A stretch of 58,118 nt of DNA from Anaerosolibacter sp. GTDB taxonomy: Bacteria; Bacillota; Clostridia; Peptostreptococcales; Thermotaleaceae. The notes beneath the pieces were generated by a model. It was not told where the DNA came from. It did not search any database and was given only the letters and a program-made list of their open reading frames with translations. Of the stretch, positions 35,674 through 44,178 are shown one piece after another; the first letter of the stretch is position 1; each line of letters starts with the position of its first letter. A program made the translations under genes and the position numbers. The stretch covers positions 1 through 58,118 of the forward strand of contig NZ_JARBTM010000022.1 of assembly GCF_029240175.1 (NCBI RefSeq), given 5' to 3'.

Positions 35674-36129
35674 ATGGAAGTATCAATCGACAATAGACAG
35701 AACAAGGTAGTTTGTGGAGAAGAATTAGAAAAATTAATATTGGATGCCATAGAGATGTCTTTAAAAAAAGAAGGAATAGATGATCATGTGGAGGTCAGTG
35801 TCTCTTTTGTGGATAATCATGAGATCCAGCAGCTAAATAAAGAATATAGAAATATCGACAAGCCTACGGATGTTCTTTCTTTTCCTTTACATGAGAATTT
35901 CGAGAATATAACACCACCCATCTGTTTGGGTGATATTGTGATTTCCCTAGAAAAGGCCGTGGAGCAATCGGAAGAGTATAATCACTCTTATAATCGGGAA
36001 GTGGCATTTTTAACGGTTCACAGTATGTTTCATTTGATGGGATACGATCATGATACAGAAGAAAATACCAAGCAGATGAGACAAAAAGAGGAAGAAGTTC
36101 TCCAAGCTTTGGGCATACTAAGAGTATAG
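35674..36129 (+). CDS. ybeY: Endoribonuclease YbeY
   Basis: YbeY is a zinc-dependent single-strand endoribonuclease for 16S rRNA 3' maturation and ribosome quality control. The 151-residue protein has the metal site H-x3-H-x5-H in TVHSMFHLMGYDHD. Its ATG begins immediately after the pgpH stop, so it is probably translated by reinitiation or coupling. It is followed by the DgkA-PAP2 gene after 12 nt. Confidence 0.96.
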   Translation: MEVSIDNRQNKVVCGEELEKLILDAIEMSLKKEGIDDHVEVSVSFVDNHEIQQLNKEYRNIDKPTDVLSFPLHENFENITPPICLGDIVISLEKAVEQSEEYNHSYNREVAFLTVHSMFHLMGYDHDTEENTKQMRQKEEEVLQALGILRV

Positions 36130-36141
36130 GCGAGGTTTGAT

Positions 36142-36840
36142 ATGAGAGTTAGAAAATTGATCGATAGCTTTAATTATGCCATTGATGGGATTATATATAC
36201 CTTAAAAACCCAAAGGAACATGCGTATTCACATTGCTGCAGCAATCGGTGTATTGTTGCTGAGCCTATTTTTTCGATTATCCAAACTGGAAATATTGGTA
36301 TTGTTCTTTACCATCTCACTTGTAATTATTACAGAAATGTTGAATACGTCTATTGAGGCGACCATTGATTTGATTACAGATCAATATCATGTGCTGGCTA
36401 AAATTGCAAAAAATGTGGCTGCTGGTGCTGTTTTGGTGGCATCGTTGAATGCCATTTTAGTCGCTTATATTATTTTTTTTGATAAGCTAAACCTTGTGAC
36501 AGAAATTGTACTGAACCAGGTAAGACAAATGCCTATTCATGTAACATTTATTAGCTTAATTATTGTGGTGCTCATCGTCATCAGTCTCAAAGCATATTTC
36601 GGAAAAGGAACACCATTAAGAGGTGGTATGCCTAGTGGACATACAGCCATTGCTTTTTCTTTAGTCACAGCGGTTGCATTTATATCTGAGAATACACTCA
36701 TCATTACTTTAAGCCTGCTCTTGGCAATTTTAGTGGCTCAAAGCCGAATAGAAGCGGGCTTCCATGATTTTTTTCAGGTGATAATGGGCGCAATACTAGG
36801 AGCATGTATTACATTGCTAATTTTTCAAACAATATATTAA
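36142..36840 (+). CDS. dgkA: Fusion of undecaprenol/diacylglycerol kinase (DgkA type) and PAP2-like phosphatase
   Basis: Residues 1-115 are a small integral-membrane DgkA-family kinase with three helices and the active-site segment TEMLNTSIEATIDL; in Gram-positives this enzyme phosphorylates undecaprenol. Residues 120-232 form a PAP2-type phosphatase domain with PSGHTA and SRIEAGFH, which could dephosphorylate undecaprenyl pyrophosphate. The canonical PAP2 end motif H-x3-D here reads HDFFQ, so the Asp is Gln, and the first motif has RG for RP. The phosphatase half may therefore be altered. Both steps supply lipid carrier for the cell wall. Confidence 0.88.
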   Translation: MRVRKLIDSFNYAIDGIIYTLKTQRNMRIHIAAAIGVLLLSLFFRLSKLEILVLFFTISLVIITEMLNTSIEATIDLITDQYHVLAKIAKNVAAGAVLVASLNAILVAYIIFFDKLNLVTEIVLNQVRQMPIHVTFISLIIVVLIVISLKAYFGKGTPLRGGMPSGHTAIAFSLVTAVAFISENTLIITLSLLLAILVAQSRIEAGFHDFFQVIMGAILGACITLLIFQTIY

Positions 36841-36906
36841 AGGGGGAGTAAATAATTTTACTGCCCTTTTATAAACTGTGCTAAACTAGCAATAGGAGGA
36901 AGTATT

Positions 36907-38178
36907 TTGCTTAATTATAATGACATGATAAAATTGGCTATATTGTTTTTATTATTGGCGCTCTCAGCCTTATTTTCCAGTGCAGAAACAGCTATAACAT
37001 CTTTAAATATCATCAAGATTAGGCAAGCAGAAGGAAAGGGAGCTGGAAATGCTGCTGTGTTGGAACGATTGTTCCGCAATTCTCCTAAAATTATTGCTAC
37101 GATCCTCATAGGCAACAATATTGTCAATATTGGAGCCACCGCCATCGCAACAGAATTAACCTATAAGTTTTTTCAGGGCAAGAATGTAACTGCTTTGGTT
37201 ACTACAGTTATGACCTTAGCAATCTTGATTTTTGGTGAAATTACGCCCAAAACCTTTTCAGCCAGCAATCCAGAAAAGGTTGCATTGCGGTTGGGCAGGC
37301 CTGTGGAGATTTTATCATTTCTTCTTTATCCTGTATTAAAAATTTTGAATGTGCTCACAAATATTATTATTAGACTTATGGGGGGCAATGTTGCAGAAGT
37401 GAAGAGCCTTGTATCCGAGGAAGAGATCATGACTTTGGTAGATGTAGGAGAAGAAGCTGGAATCATTGAGAGCCAGGAAAGAAAGATGATCAATAGTATT
37501 TTCGAGATTGGGGATATAGAAGCATCAGAGGTCATGATTCCCAGAATAGATATGATATACTTAGATGAGGAGGCTACTATTGAAGAAGCCCTAAATATTG
37601 CCATTGATTATGGATATTCTCGTATTCCAGTCATCAAGGACACCGTTGATAATGTAACGGGTATTTTGTACGCCAAGGATTTACTTGCCTCTCTCAGAAA
37701 AATGGATGAACAAAGCCAAATCATCGACATAAGAACTTTTATTAGGCCTGCATACTATGTTCCTGAGAGTAAAAAGGTCAATGAGTTATTAAAGGAAATG
37801 CAAAAGGAAAAGGTTCATATTTCCATTGTGTTGGATGAATACGGAGGAACTTTAGGTCTGGTTACCATAGAGGATATCTTAGAGGAAATTGTGGGGGATA
37901 TCCTTGATGAGTATGATGCAGAGATTGACCTGATTGAGCACTTGAGTGAAAATTCTCTTATCGTCAATGCAAAGGCTTCTGTAGAAGAAATTAATGAGGT
38001 ACTAAGAGTAGAATTGCCAGAAGACGAGTACGACTCTATTGGTGGATTCGTATTTAATGCCCTTGGAAGGATTCCTGTAAAGGACGATACAATCGAACTT
38101 GAGGACATTACCATTAAAGTTTTAAGCGTTCATAATCGAAGAATTAAACAGTTAGAAATTATAAAAAAACAATCATAA
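36907..38178 (+). CDS. CNNM / HlyC-CorC family membrane protein with CBS pair
   Basis: The 423-residue protein has an N-terminal DUF21/CNNM membrane domain (about 1-185, three or four helices), a CBS pair (about 205-330, with MIPRIDMIYLDEEATIEEAL and EKVHISIVLDEYGGTLGLVTIEDILEEI), and a C-terminal CorC_HlyC domain. Relatives take part in magnesium or sodium/magnesium transport; the old name hemolysin is misleading. The start is a TTG 8 nt after TAGGAGGA. It stands alone or shares a transcript with the preceding genes. Confidence 0.9.
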   Translation: MLNYNDMIKLAILFLLLALSALFSSAETAITSLNIIKIRQAEGKGAGNAAVLERLFRNSPKIIATILIGNNIVNIGATAIATELTYKFFQGKNVTALVTTVMTLAILIFGEITPKTFSASNPEKVALRLGRPVEILSFLLYPVLKILNVLTNIIIRLMGGNVAEVKSLVSEEEIMTLVDVGEEAGIIESQERKMINSIFEIGDIEASEVMIPRIDMIYLDEEATIEEALNIAIDYGYSRIPVIKDTVDNVTGILYAKDLLASLRKMDEQSQIIDIRTFIRPAYYVPESKKVNELLKEMQKEKVHISIVLDEYGGTLGLVTIEDILEEIVGDILDEYDAEIDLIEHLSENSLIVNAKASVEEINEVLRVELPEDEYDSIGGFVFNALGRIPVKDDTIELEDITIKVLSVHNRRIKQLEIIKKQS

Positions 38179-38209
38179 TGATCAGTGCTGAAGAAAGGGC
38201 GAGGGGGAC

Positions 38210-39274
38210 ATGAATAGGAATAAGGTGCTTGTGGGTATTTTGACTATCGTTTTAGTATTTATACTTTTAGCGGGCTGTGGAAAGCCAGCTCCCGCTGCTA
38301 CCGAAGTGGAAATTGTAGAATCACCTGCCGATGAGAGCAATTCAAAAGATATGGGAGAATATGGAAAACAAGCAGAGACATCGGGTGTGCCTTCCCCTAT
38401 CAGCGGAATTTATACGGAGCCTGAGAATATTTCAAGAAGACCGATTGCCGTAATGCTTGATAATCAAAGCAAGGCTAGACCTCAAGCTGGATTGGATCAG
38501 GCAGAAATTGTGTATGAAGCTTTAGCAGAAGGTGGAATCACTCGGTATATGGCAATTTTTTTGATGAATGAACCCGAATCTATCGGACCAGTGAGGAGTG
38601 CTAGACCGTACTTTATTGAAAAGGCATTGGAATATGACGCTTTATATGTTCACGTTGGCGGGAGTCCCCAGGCATTTATTGATCTTAAGGAGCTTAAAGT
38701 AGCAGATATAGATGCCATGTCTCGGGATGGTAGTATTTTTTGGAGAAAGAACCATAAGAAAGCACCCCACAATATGTATACCAGTACCAATGCACTTCGA
38801 AAAGCGGCCCAAAATAGCGGATATAAGGCTGAAGGTGATTTTTCATCATTTGCGTTTAATATAGAAGATACAGATATTAACGGCAGGCAAGTATCATCTA
38901 TAGAAATTCCCTATTTCAAGGACTATCACCCTAGCTTTCAATACAATGTAGAGGATAAAAAATACGATAGATATATCAATGGAAAACCTCATCTCGATGA
39001 GATATCTCAAACCCATCTCCAGGCAAAAAACATCATTATTCAAAAATGTGATACAGAGGTTATTGATAGCGTAGGCAGACTGGAAATGACGGTTACAGGG
39101 ACAGGAACGGGTTATTTTATAACCAACGGAAAAATGATAGAGATTACGTGGGAGAAGAAAGCTAGAAAAGGTAGGACGAAATATTACGATGAAAATGGAA
39201 AAGAAATCCGTTTAAATCCAGGGGTTACTTGGGTAGAATTAATACCGATGAAATTAGAAAATGTTTTTCAATAG
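38210..39274 (+). CDS. DUF3048 lipoprotein (YerB-like)
   Basis: The N-terminal signal ends in the lipobox LLAGC with Cys23 as the lipidation site, so it is a membrane-anchored lipoprotein. The rest is a DUF3048 fold, recognisable from RPIAVMLDNQSKARPQAGLDQ and GPVRSARPYF. B. subtilis YerB is a relative; its function is unknown. The start is ATG after GAGGGGG. It is an insertion relative to the B. subtilis order, lying between the CNNM gene and cdd. Confidence 0.9.
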   Translation: MNRNKVLVGILTIVLVFILLAGCGKPAPAATEVEIVESPADESNSKDMGEYGKQAETSGVPSPISGIYTEPENISRRPIAVMLDNQSKARPQAGLDQAEIVYEALAEGGITRYMAIFLMNEPESIGPVRSARPYFIEKALEYDALYVHVGGSPQAFIDLKELKVADIDAMSRDGSIFWRKNHKKAPHNMYTSTNALRKAAQNSGYKAEGDFSSFAFNIEDTDINGRQVSSIEIPYFKDYHPSFQYNVEDKKYDRYINGKPHLDEISQTHLQAKNIIIQKCDTEVIDSVGRLEMTVTGTGTGYFITNGKMIEITWEKKARKGRTKYYDENGKEIRLNPGVTWVELIPMKLENVFQ

Positions 39275-39293
39275 AAAATAGGGGGTATGGACT

Positions 39294-39692
39294 TTGAATG
39301 AAAAAGAATTGCTGCAAAAAGCTGTGGAAGCAAAGGAAAAAGCTTATGTACCATATTCAAAATTTCCAGTGGGTGCAGCACTTTTAACCAAAAATGGTAA
39401 AGTTTTTACTGGCTGCAACATTGAATGTGCTTCTTTTGGAGGAACGAACTGTGCCGAGAGAACAGCACTTTTTAAGGCAATTTCGGAAGGCGAAAAAGAA
39501 ATAGAAGCCATTGCGGTGGTCAGTGATAATGAGGATTATACCTTTCCATGCGGAATCTGCAGACAGGTAATTTTAGAATTTGGAAGAGATATAAAGATAA
39601 TATTGGGCAATAAAGAAGGAGCTATCCAGATATTTACCATAGAGGACCTATTACCAAAATCCTTTTCAGGTATAGATTTAGAGAAGAAATAA
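39294..39692 (+). CDS. cdd: Cytidine deaminase
   Basis: Cdd turns cytidine and deoxycytidine into uridine and deoxyuridine for pyrimidine salvage. The 132-residue tetrameric-type enzyme has the zinc and proton-shuttle motifs NCAERTALF (C-A-E) and PCGICR (C-x2-C). The start is TTG; GGGGGT lies 8 nt upstream. It sits just before era, the usual Firmicute order. Confidence 0.95.
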   Translation: MNEKELLQKAVEAKEKAYVPYSKFPVGAALLTKNGKVFTGCNIECASFGGTNCAERTALFKAISEGEKEIEAIAVVSDNEDYTFPCGICRQVILEFGRDIKIILGNKEGAIQIFTIEDLLPKSFSGIDLEKK

Positions 39693-39709
39693 AGAAAGAA
39701 GGCTTATAT

Positions 39710-40600
39710 ATGAAATTTAAATCAGGGTATGTTACAATTATTGGAAGACCAAATGTAGGAAAATCCACATTGATGAATCAAATTATTGGGGAAAAGATCG
39801 CAATCATGTCTGATAAACCTCAAACGACGCGAAATAAAATTCAATCCATCTATACGAGGCAGAATTGCCAAATCATCTTCTTAGATACGCCAGGGCTCCA
39901 TAAGCCAAAGAACAAATTGGGTGAGTTTATGGTCAAATCTGCCCAGCAGACATTAAACGAGGTAGATGTGATCTTGTTTGTAATGGATGAAACAGCCGAC
40001 ATGGGTCCTGGGGATACTTATATCCTTGAAATGTTAAAAACGGTAAAAACGCCAGTTATCCTGGTAATCAATAAAATTGATAAGATTGGACCAGAAGCCT
40101 TTGAGAAGATGTACCATCTTTTTGATGAGAAGGGTATTTTTAAAGATATTATTGGTATTTCAGCTTTACAGGATAAGAACATCCAAAAACTAATCGACAA
40201 AGTTGTGAGCTATCTTCCTGAAGGACCACAATACTTTCCAGGAGATATGATTACAGATCAGCCTGAGCGAGTAATCGTCAGTGAAATCATTAGAGAAAAG
40301 CTGCTTCACTATCTTCAGGATGAAATACCCCATGGTGTGGCAGTGGAAGTTGCCTTTATGAAAAAAAGAGAAAATCAGGATATCGTGGATATTAATGCGA
40401 CCATCTATTGTGAGAAAAAATCTCATAAGGGGATTATTATTGGAAAGGGTGGCCGTAAGCTAAAAGGTGTAGGCAAAAGTGCTAGGGAAGATATAGAAAG
40501 ACTCCTGGGATCTAAAGTGTTTTTAGAGCTTTGGGTAAAGATCAAAGAAGACTGGAGAGAACAGGAGAGCACCCTGTCAAATCTTGGATATAGATTATAG
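39710..40600 (+). CDS. era: GTPase Era
   Basis: Era binds the 3' end of 16S rRNA and checks 30S assembly. The 296-residue protein has G1 GRPNVGKS (residues 12-19), G3 DTPG, G4 NKID and a C-terminal KH domain containing GKGGRKLKGVGKSAREDIE. Length and order are typical. It is followed by yqzL and recO. Confidence 0.97.
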   Translation: MKFKSGYVTIIGRPNVGKSTLMNQIIGEKIAIMSDKPQTTRNKIQSIYTRQNCQIIFLDTPGLHKPKNKLGEFMVKSAQQTLNEVDVILFVMDETADMGPGDTYILEMLKTVKTPVILVINKIDKIGPEAFEKMYHLFDEKGIFKDIIGISALQDKNIQKLIDKVVSYLPEGPQYFPGDMITDQPERVIVSEIIREKLLHYLQDEIPHGVAVEVAFMKKRENQDIVDINATIYCEKKSHKGIIIGKGGRKLKGVGKSAREDIERLLGSKVFLELWVKIKEDWREQESTLSNLGYRL

Positions 40601-40698
40601 CCTAGCCTTATTACAAAATTTTCATCGTATATTGTTATCCTATTAGTGAAAAAAATAGTGTATAGCACATTATTTTTTAGGAAGGGGATTATAGGGTG

Positions 40699-40839
40699 AT
40701 GGAAAATATACTATGGAAACTATTCATGAACACGGGAGACATTCGTTATTATTTGCAATACAAAGGAATTCAAGATTCAGTGGAGAAAGAATATCTAGAG
40801 CAGAGTCACTATGAAGTGAAAGAAGCTATTTTGAGGTGA
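40699..40839 (+). CDS. yqzL: YqzL-family small protein (46 aa)
   Basis: This short gene is easily missed. It encodes 46 residues beginning MENILWKLFMNTGDIRYYLQ and resembles B. subtilis YqzL, which lies in the same place between era and recO. The W-K-x-F-x-x-T-G-x-I-x-x-Y-L pattern is shared. The ribosome site is GAAGGGG/TAGGG before the ATG. The stop is 4 nt before recO, which suggests coupling. Function unknown. Confidence 0.85.
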   Translation: MENILWKLFMNTGDIRYYLQYKGIQDSVEKEYLEQSHYEVKEAILR

Positions 40840-40843
40840 TGAA

Positions 40844-41602
40844 ATGCTTTGCAAGACCGATGGTGTGGTCTTAAAACAGACAAAATTTGGTGAAGGAGAT
40901 TTGATATTAACTGTTTTTACAAAAAAAATGGGCAAGGTTCAAGCTGTTGCCAAAGGGGTAAGAAAATCAAGGGGAAAGTTTACAGGAAGTACACAACTGT
41001 TTGCTTATGGTGAATTTGTACTATTCAAGGGAAGAGATTTATATCAAGTTTCACAGGTAGACCTTAAAGAATCCTTTTATCAGCTTAGAGAAGATATCAC
41101 AAAACTAACCTATGGTGCATATATCCTAGAATTAACAGAAAGTATTGTTACGGAAGGCCAGACAAATAATAGACTTTTTCATACATTATTAGGCTGCTTA
41201 TCAGTCTTGACGAAGCTGGAGAAAGACTTTGAAACTGTTGTAAAGGCCTATGAACTAAAGCTGCTTTCCTATTCTGGGTATAGACCTGAATTAGATCGAT
41301 GTGCTTATTGCGGGAATCCTGGAGAGAATATTTTTAAATTCAGTTCAAAAGAGGGCGGAACAATTTGCAGAGGCTGTTTTGGTCAAGACATGTATGCCAT
41401 GAAGATTTCTCCTACAACCATCAATGTCATGAAATATTTGATCAATATGGACTTAGAGCAAATTGCCCGTTTGAGAGTGAAACCAGATATCATGGAAGAA
41501 CTGAATAAGATTATGAAGCATTATATTTCTACTCATTTGGATAAGAGCCAATTTAAGAGCCTACAGTTTTTGGATACAATGAAAGAAATTCATAATACAT
41601 AG
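40844..41602 (+). CDS. recO: DNA repair protein RecO
   Basis: RecO loads RecA onto SSB-coated DNA with RecR and anneals strands during gap repair. The 252-residue protein has an N-terminal OB fold (about 1-80) and a four-cysteine zinc finger (CAYCG and CRGCF, about residues 151-178). GAGGTG precedes the ATG, overlapping the yqzL stop. It follows era and yqzL as in B. subtilis. Confidence 0.95.
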   Translation: MLCKTDGVVLKQTKFGEGDLILTVFTKKMGKVQAVAKGVRKSRGKFTGSTQLFAYGEFVLFKGRDLYQVSQVDLKESFYQLREDITKLTYGAYILELTESIVTEGQTNNRLFHTLLGCLSVLTKLEKDFETVVKAYELKLLSYSGYRPELDRCAYCGNPGENIFKFSSKEGGTICRGCFGQDMYAMKISPTTINVMKYLINMDLEQIARLRVKPDIMEELNKIMKHYISTHLDKSQFKSLQFLDTMKEIHNT

Positions 41603-41617
41603 AAAGGTGGTTTTTTT

Positions 41618-42115
41618 ATGGAAATTAATTTGGAGAAAATTGACATGATCCGTGAGCGTACAGGAGTATCCTATAAAGAGGCAAAGGATGCATTGGAAGC
41701 TTCGGGAGGTAATGTGGTAGATGCAATCATCCATATTGAAGAGAAGCAAAGCATGAAGTGGACAGATAGTCTTTCAGGGGCGGGAAATGAAGTATTAGAT
41801 AAACTCAAAGAGATTGTGAAAAAGGGAAATGTAACAAAAATCCTGTTGAAAAGAGATGGCGAAATCATCATGAATATCCCTGTGACGGCAGGCGCAATTG
41901 GTGCGATTCTTTCGCCACCAATTGCTATGGCGGGTGTGTTAACTGCTTTAGTAACCAAATGCAAAATTGAAATCGTAAAAACCAACGGAGAAATTGTGGA
42001 TATTAACGAAATGGCAGAAGATACACTCAACAATGTAAAGAACAAAATGGAAGGCATGAAGCCAAAAACTGGTACTGGGGAAAGCTGTGATATAAATTCT
42101 GATGAAGAATTATAA
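41618..42115 (+). CDS. DUF4342 protein with UBA-like N terminus
   Basis: Residues 1-45 form a UBA/TS-N-like three-helix segment (IRERTGVSYKEAKDALEASGGNVVDAI), similar to the N terminus of EF-Ts. The rest is DUF4342, with a hydrophobic stretch near residues 90-110 that may touch the membrane. Function unknown. AAAGGTGG lies before the ATG. It is the last gene of the recO cluster, before the glyS leader. Confidence 0.85.
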   Translation: MEINLEKIDMIRERTGVSYKEAKDALEASGGNVVDAIIHIEEKQSMKWTDSLSGAGNEVLDKLKEIVKKGNVTKILLKRDGEIIMNIPVTAGAIGAILSPPIAMAGVLTALVTKCKIEIVKTNGEIVDINEMAEDTLNNVKNKMEGMKPKTGTGESCDINSDEEL

Positions 42116-42164
42116 AAACTACCTTTACAGATTTTTATGATTATGATAAAATCATAAAAAAATA

Positions 42165-42360
42165 CGAATCGCTATGATAGAGAAGAGTAGCCAATGCAAA
42201 TGATTACAGAGAGTCGGTGTTGCTGAAAATCCGATATGATTCCTTGGTGAAGGGAGCTCTTGAGCGAATAATCAAAAGTGGATACATATGTATCAACTAG
42301 GGTGGAACCGCGGAAGCAAAAGTCTTTCGTCCCTTGATTTGGGATGAAAGACTTTTTATT
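42165..42360 (+). promoter_or_regulatory. Glycine T-box leader with terminator
   Basis: The T-box core AGGGTGGAACCGCG is at 42299-42312. Its TGGA can pair with the UCCA end of uncharged tRNA-Gly (discriminator U). Stem I closes with TCGCT/AGCGA and shows the AGTA/GAA loop-E pair flanking the specifier segment GAAGGGAGC, in which either GGG or GGA reads glycine. The terminator AAAGTCTTTC/GAAAGACTTT (42318-42355) has a T run. Low glycyl charging should allow read-through into glyS. Confidence 0.93.
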
Positions 42361-42433
42361 TTTTACGCATGAGTGTCTATATGCTATTGGGGCTTGTGGA
42401 TAGAGTAAACCCGTATTCATGGGGCGTTTTAAG

Positions 42434-42514
42434 CAACGCAAATTTCTAGAGTCATACTCGCAGAAATTTCGTTGGCGCCATGAGCAGTTGCGATAGCAAC
42501 ATGCGAAATTTTTT
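42434..42514 (+). promoter_or_regulatory. Second leader with mutually exclusive hairpins just upstream of glyS
   Basis: Hairpin P pairs CAACG-c-AAATTTC (42434-42446) with GAAATTTCGTTG (42463-42474). Hairpin T pairs AAATTTCG (42464-42471) with CGAAATTT (42504-42511), encloses GTTGC-GATA-GCAAC, and is followed at once by Ts and the glyS ribosome site. They share AAATTTCG, so only one can form: the design of a terminator/antiterminator switch. The preceding 70 bases (42361-42433) look folded but match no riboswitch class I know. Confidence 0.6.
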
Positions 42515-42528
42515 AAGGAGGTATGGAG

Positions 42529-43920
42529 ATGGCTGCGGAAAAAACGATGGAAAAAATTGTGGCATTGGCCAAATCGAGAGGATTTGTATTTCCAGGTTCA
42601 GAGATTTACGGAGGACTTGCAAATACATGGGATTATGGTCCCCTAGGTGTGGAGTTAAAGAACAATGTAAAGAAGGCATGGTGGAAGAAATTTATCCAAG
42701 AATCACCCTATAATGTGGGATTGGATTCTGCCATACTAATGAATCCTCAAACTTGGGTGGCATCAGGACACGTTGGAGGCTTTAATGACCCTTTGTTAGA
42801 TTGCAAAAAGTGCAAATCCAGATTTAGAGCAGATAAGCTGATTGAAGATTATTTGACAAATCTAGGGGAAGATGCTGCTGGAATTGATGGATGGGGCAAT
42901 GAGAAGATGCAGGAATTTATCAAAGATAAAGATATCAAATGTCCTGAATGTGGTGCATTGGATTATACGGGAATCAGACAGTTTAACCTTATGTTTAAGA
43001 CATTCCAAGGGGTAACAGAGGATTCAAAAGCTGAAATATTTTTAAGACCAGAGACAGCCCAAGGAATATTTGTAAATTTTAAAAATGTTTTAAGAACCTC
43101 AAGAAAGAAGGTTCCGTTTGGTATTGGACAAATAGGAAAGTCCTTTAGAAATGAAATCACACCTGGAAATTTCACATTTAGAACCCGTGAGTTTGAGCAA
43201 ATGGAGTTAGAATTCTTCTGTAAGCCCGGCGAGGATTTGGAATGGTTTGATTATTGGAAGAATTTCTGTAAAAATTGGCTGCTCGATCTTAATATGAATG
43301 AAGAAAATATCCGATTAAGAGATCATGAAAAGGAAGAACTATCCCACTATAGCAATGCAACTACTGACTTTGAATATAAATTCCCATTCGGTTGGGGCGA
43401 ATTATGGGGTATTGCCGATCGTACGGATTTTGACTTAAAACAGCATAGTCAACATTCAGGGGTAGATATGACCTACCAAGATCCTGTAACCAATGAAAAG
43501 TATACGCCATATTGTATTGAACCATCCCTAGGGGCCGATAGAGTTACATTGGCATTCTTAATCGATGCCTACGAAGAAGAAACATTGGAGGATGGCAGTG
43601 ACCGTGTTGTGCTGAAGTTCCATCCAGCCCTAGCACCCTTTAAAGCAGCAATCTTCCCATTGACAAAAAAACTAAGCGAAGGTGCTACAGAATTATTTCA
43701 GCAGCTATCTAAGAAGTTTATGGTTGACTATGACGAGGCAGGTAGTATTGGTAAGCGATATAGAAGACATGATGAAATCGGTACACCATTCTGTATCACA
43801 TATGATTTTGATTCTGTAGAGGATCACTCTGTCACAGTGAGAGACCGAGACAAAATGACCCAGGAAAGAATTAAAATTAGTGATCTCGAGAAGTATATAG
43901 AAGAAAGAATGATGTTCTAA
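42529..43920 (+). CDS. glyS: Glycine--tRNA ligase (single-chain, homodimeric type)
   Basis: This class II synthetase charges tRNA-Gly. At 463 residues it is the alpha2 form (as in Staphylococcus and eukaryotes), not the alpha2-beta2 GlyQ/GlyS of B. subtilis. Features: motif 1 region ([22 protein letters not shown]), motif 2 ([22 protein letters not shown]), motif 3 ([12 protein letters not shown]) and the C-terminal anticodon-binding domain. GGAGG lies 7 nt before this ATG; the ATG two codons upstream is too close. The T-box leader supports its identity. Confidence 0.97.
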   Translation: MAAEKTMEKIVALAKSRGFVFPGSEIYGGLANTWDYGPLGVELKNNVKKAWWKKFIQESPYNVGLDSAILMNPQTWVASGHVGGFNDPLLDCKKCKSRFRADKLIEDYLTNLGEDAAGIDGWGNEKMQEFIKDKDIKCPECGALDYTGIRQFNLMFKTFQGVTEDSKAEIFLRPETAQGIFVNFKNVLRTSRKKVPFGIGQIGKSFRNEITPGNFTFRTREFEQMELEFFCKPGEDLEWFDYWKNFCKNWLLDLNMNEENIRLRDHEKEELSHYSNATTDFEYKFPFGWGELWGIADRTDFDLKQHSQHSGVDMTYQDPVTNEKYTPYCIEPSLGADRVTLAFLIDAYEEETLEDGSDRVVLKFHPALAPFKAAIFPLTKKLSEGATELFQQLSKKFMVDYDEAGSIGKRYRRHDEIGTPFCITYDFDSVEDHSVTVRDRDKMTQERIKISDLEKYIEERMMF

Positions 43921-43950
43921 TCAAAAACCGTAATAGATTGCAAGTCATTG

Positions 43951-44033
43951 CAGAAAATAGATATAGTGTAATCTACACTATATCTATTTTCTGTTTAATA
44001 GGAAAGTTCTACTTTCCTATTAAACAGAAAATA
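43951..44033. repeat. Two long, overlapping perfect hairpins after glyS
   Basis: Hairpin 1 has 20-bp perfect arms (43951-43970 with 43974-43993) and an ATC loop. Hairpin 2 has 23-bp perfect arms (43985-44007 with 44011-44033) and a TCT loop. They share TATTTTCTG, so they compete. Hairpin 1 alone could terminate glyS. The perfect length and abutment to repeat copy B suggest a mobile or recently copied element. Confidence 0.85.
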
Positions 44034-44035
44034 CA

Positions 44036-44132
44036 GGGGTGCAGGGGAAGTATTCCCATGCCGTAGTCAGAGGGGTGCTCAGGCTGCCTAGCAGCCGTCG
44101 AAGGGGAACTAGGTTCCCCTAGCGAAGGCATC
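44036..44132 (+). repeat. 97-bp dispersed repeat, copy B
   Basis: This is the second copy of the element at 1653-1749, in the same orientation, differing at two positions. In this copy ATGCC upstream can pair with GGCAT near the 3' end, making a closing stem around two of the three triloop hairpins. Flanks outside the 97 bp are not shared apart from a short AAAATA next to the left end. Confidence 0.85.
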
Positions 44133-44143
44133 GAAAGAGAAAT

Positions 44144-44154
44144 AGTATATCACA
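44144..44154 (-). promoter_or_regulatory. Candidate CcpN operator upstream of ccpN
   Basis: On the reverse strand TGTGATATACT matches the CcpN consensus TRTGHYATAYW at all 11 positions, taking the consensus as I recall it. An inverted partial second site (TGTGAT) is at 44166. It lies just upstream of ccpN and suggests autoregulation, or control of the ccpN-PPDK cluster. Confidence 0.45.
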
Positions 44155-44178
44155 TTTATTGAATTTGTGATTTTAGGG

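Noticed and set aside
42361-42433. Glycine riboswitch ahead of glyS
   Set aside because: I do not see the conserved core elements of the tandem glycine aptamer; only unexplained pairing is present.
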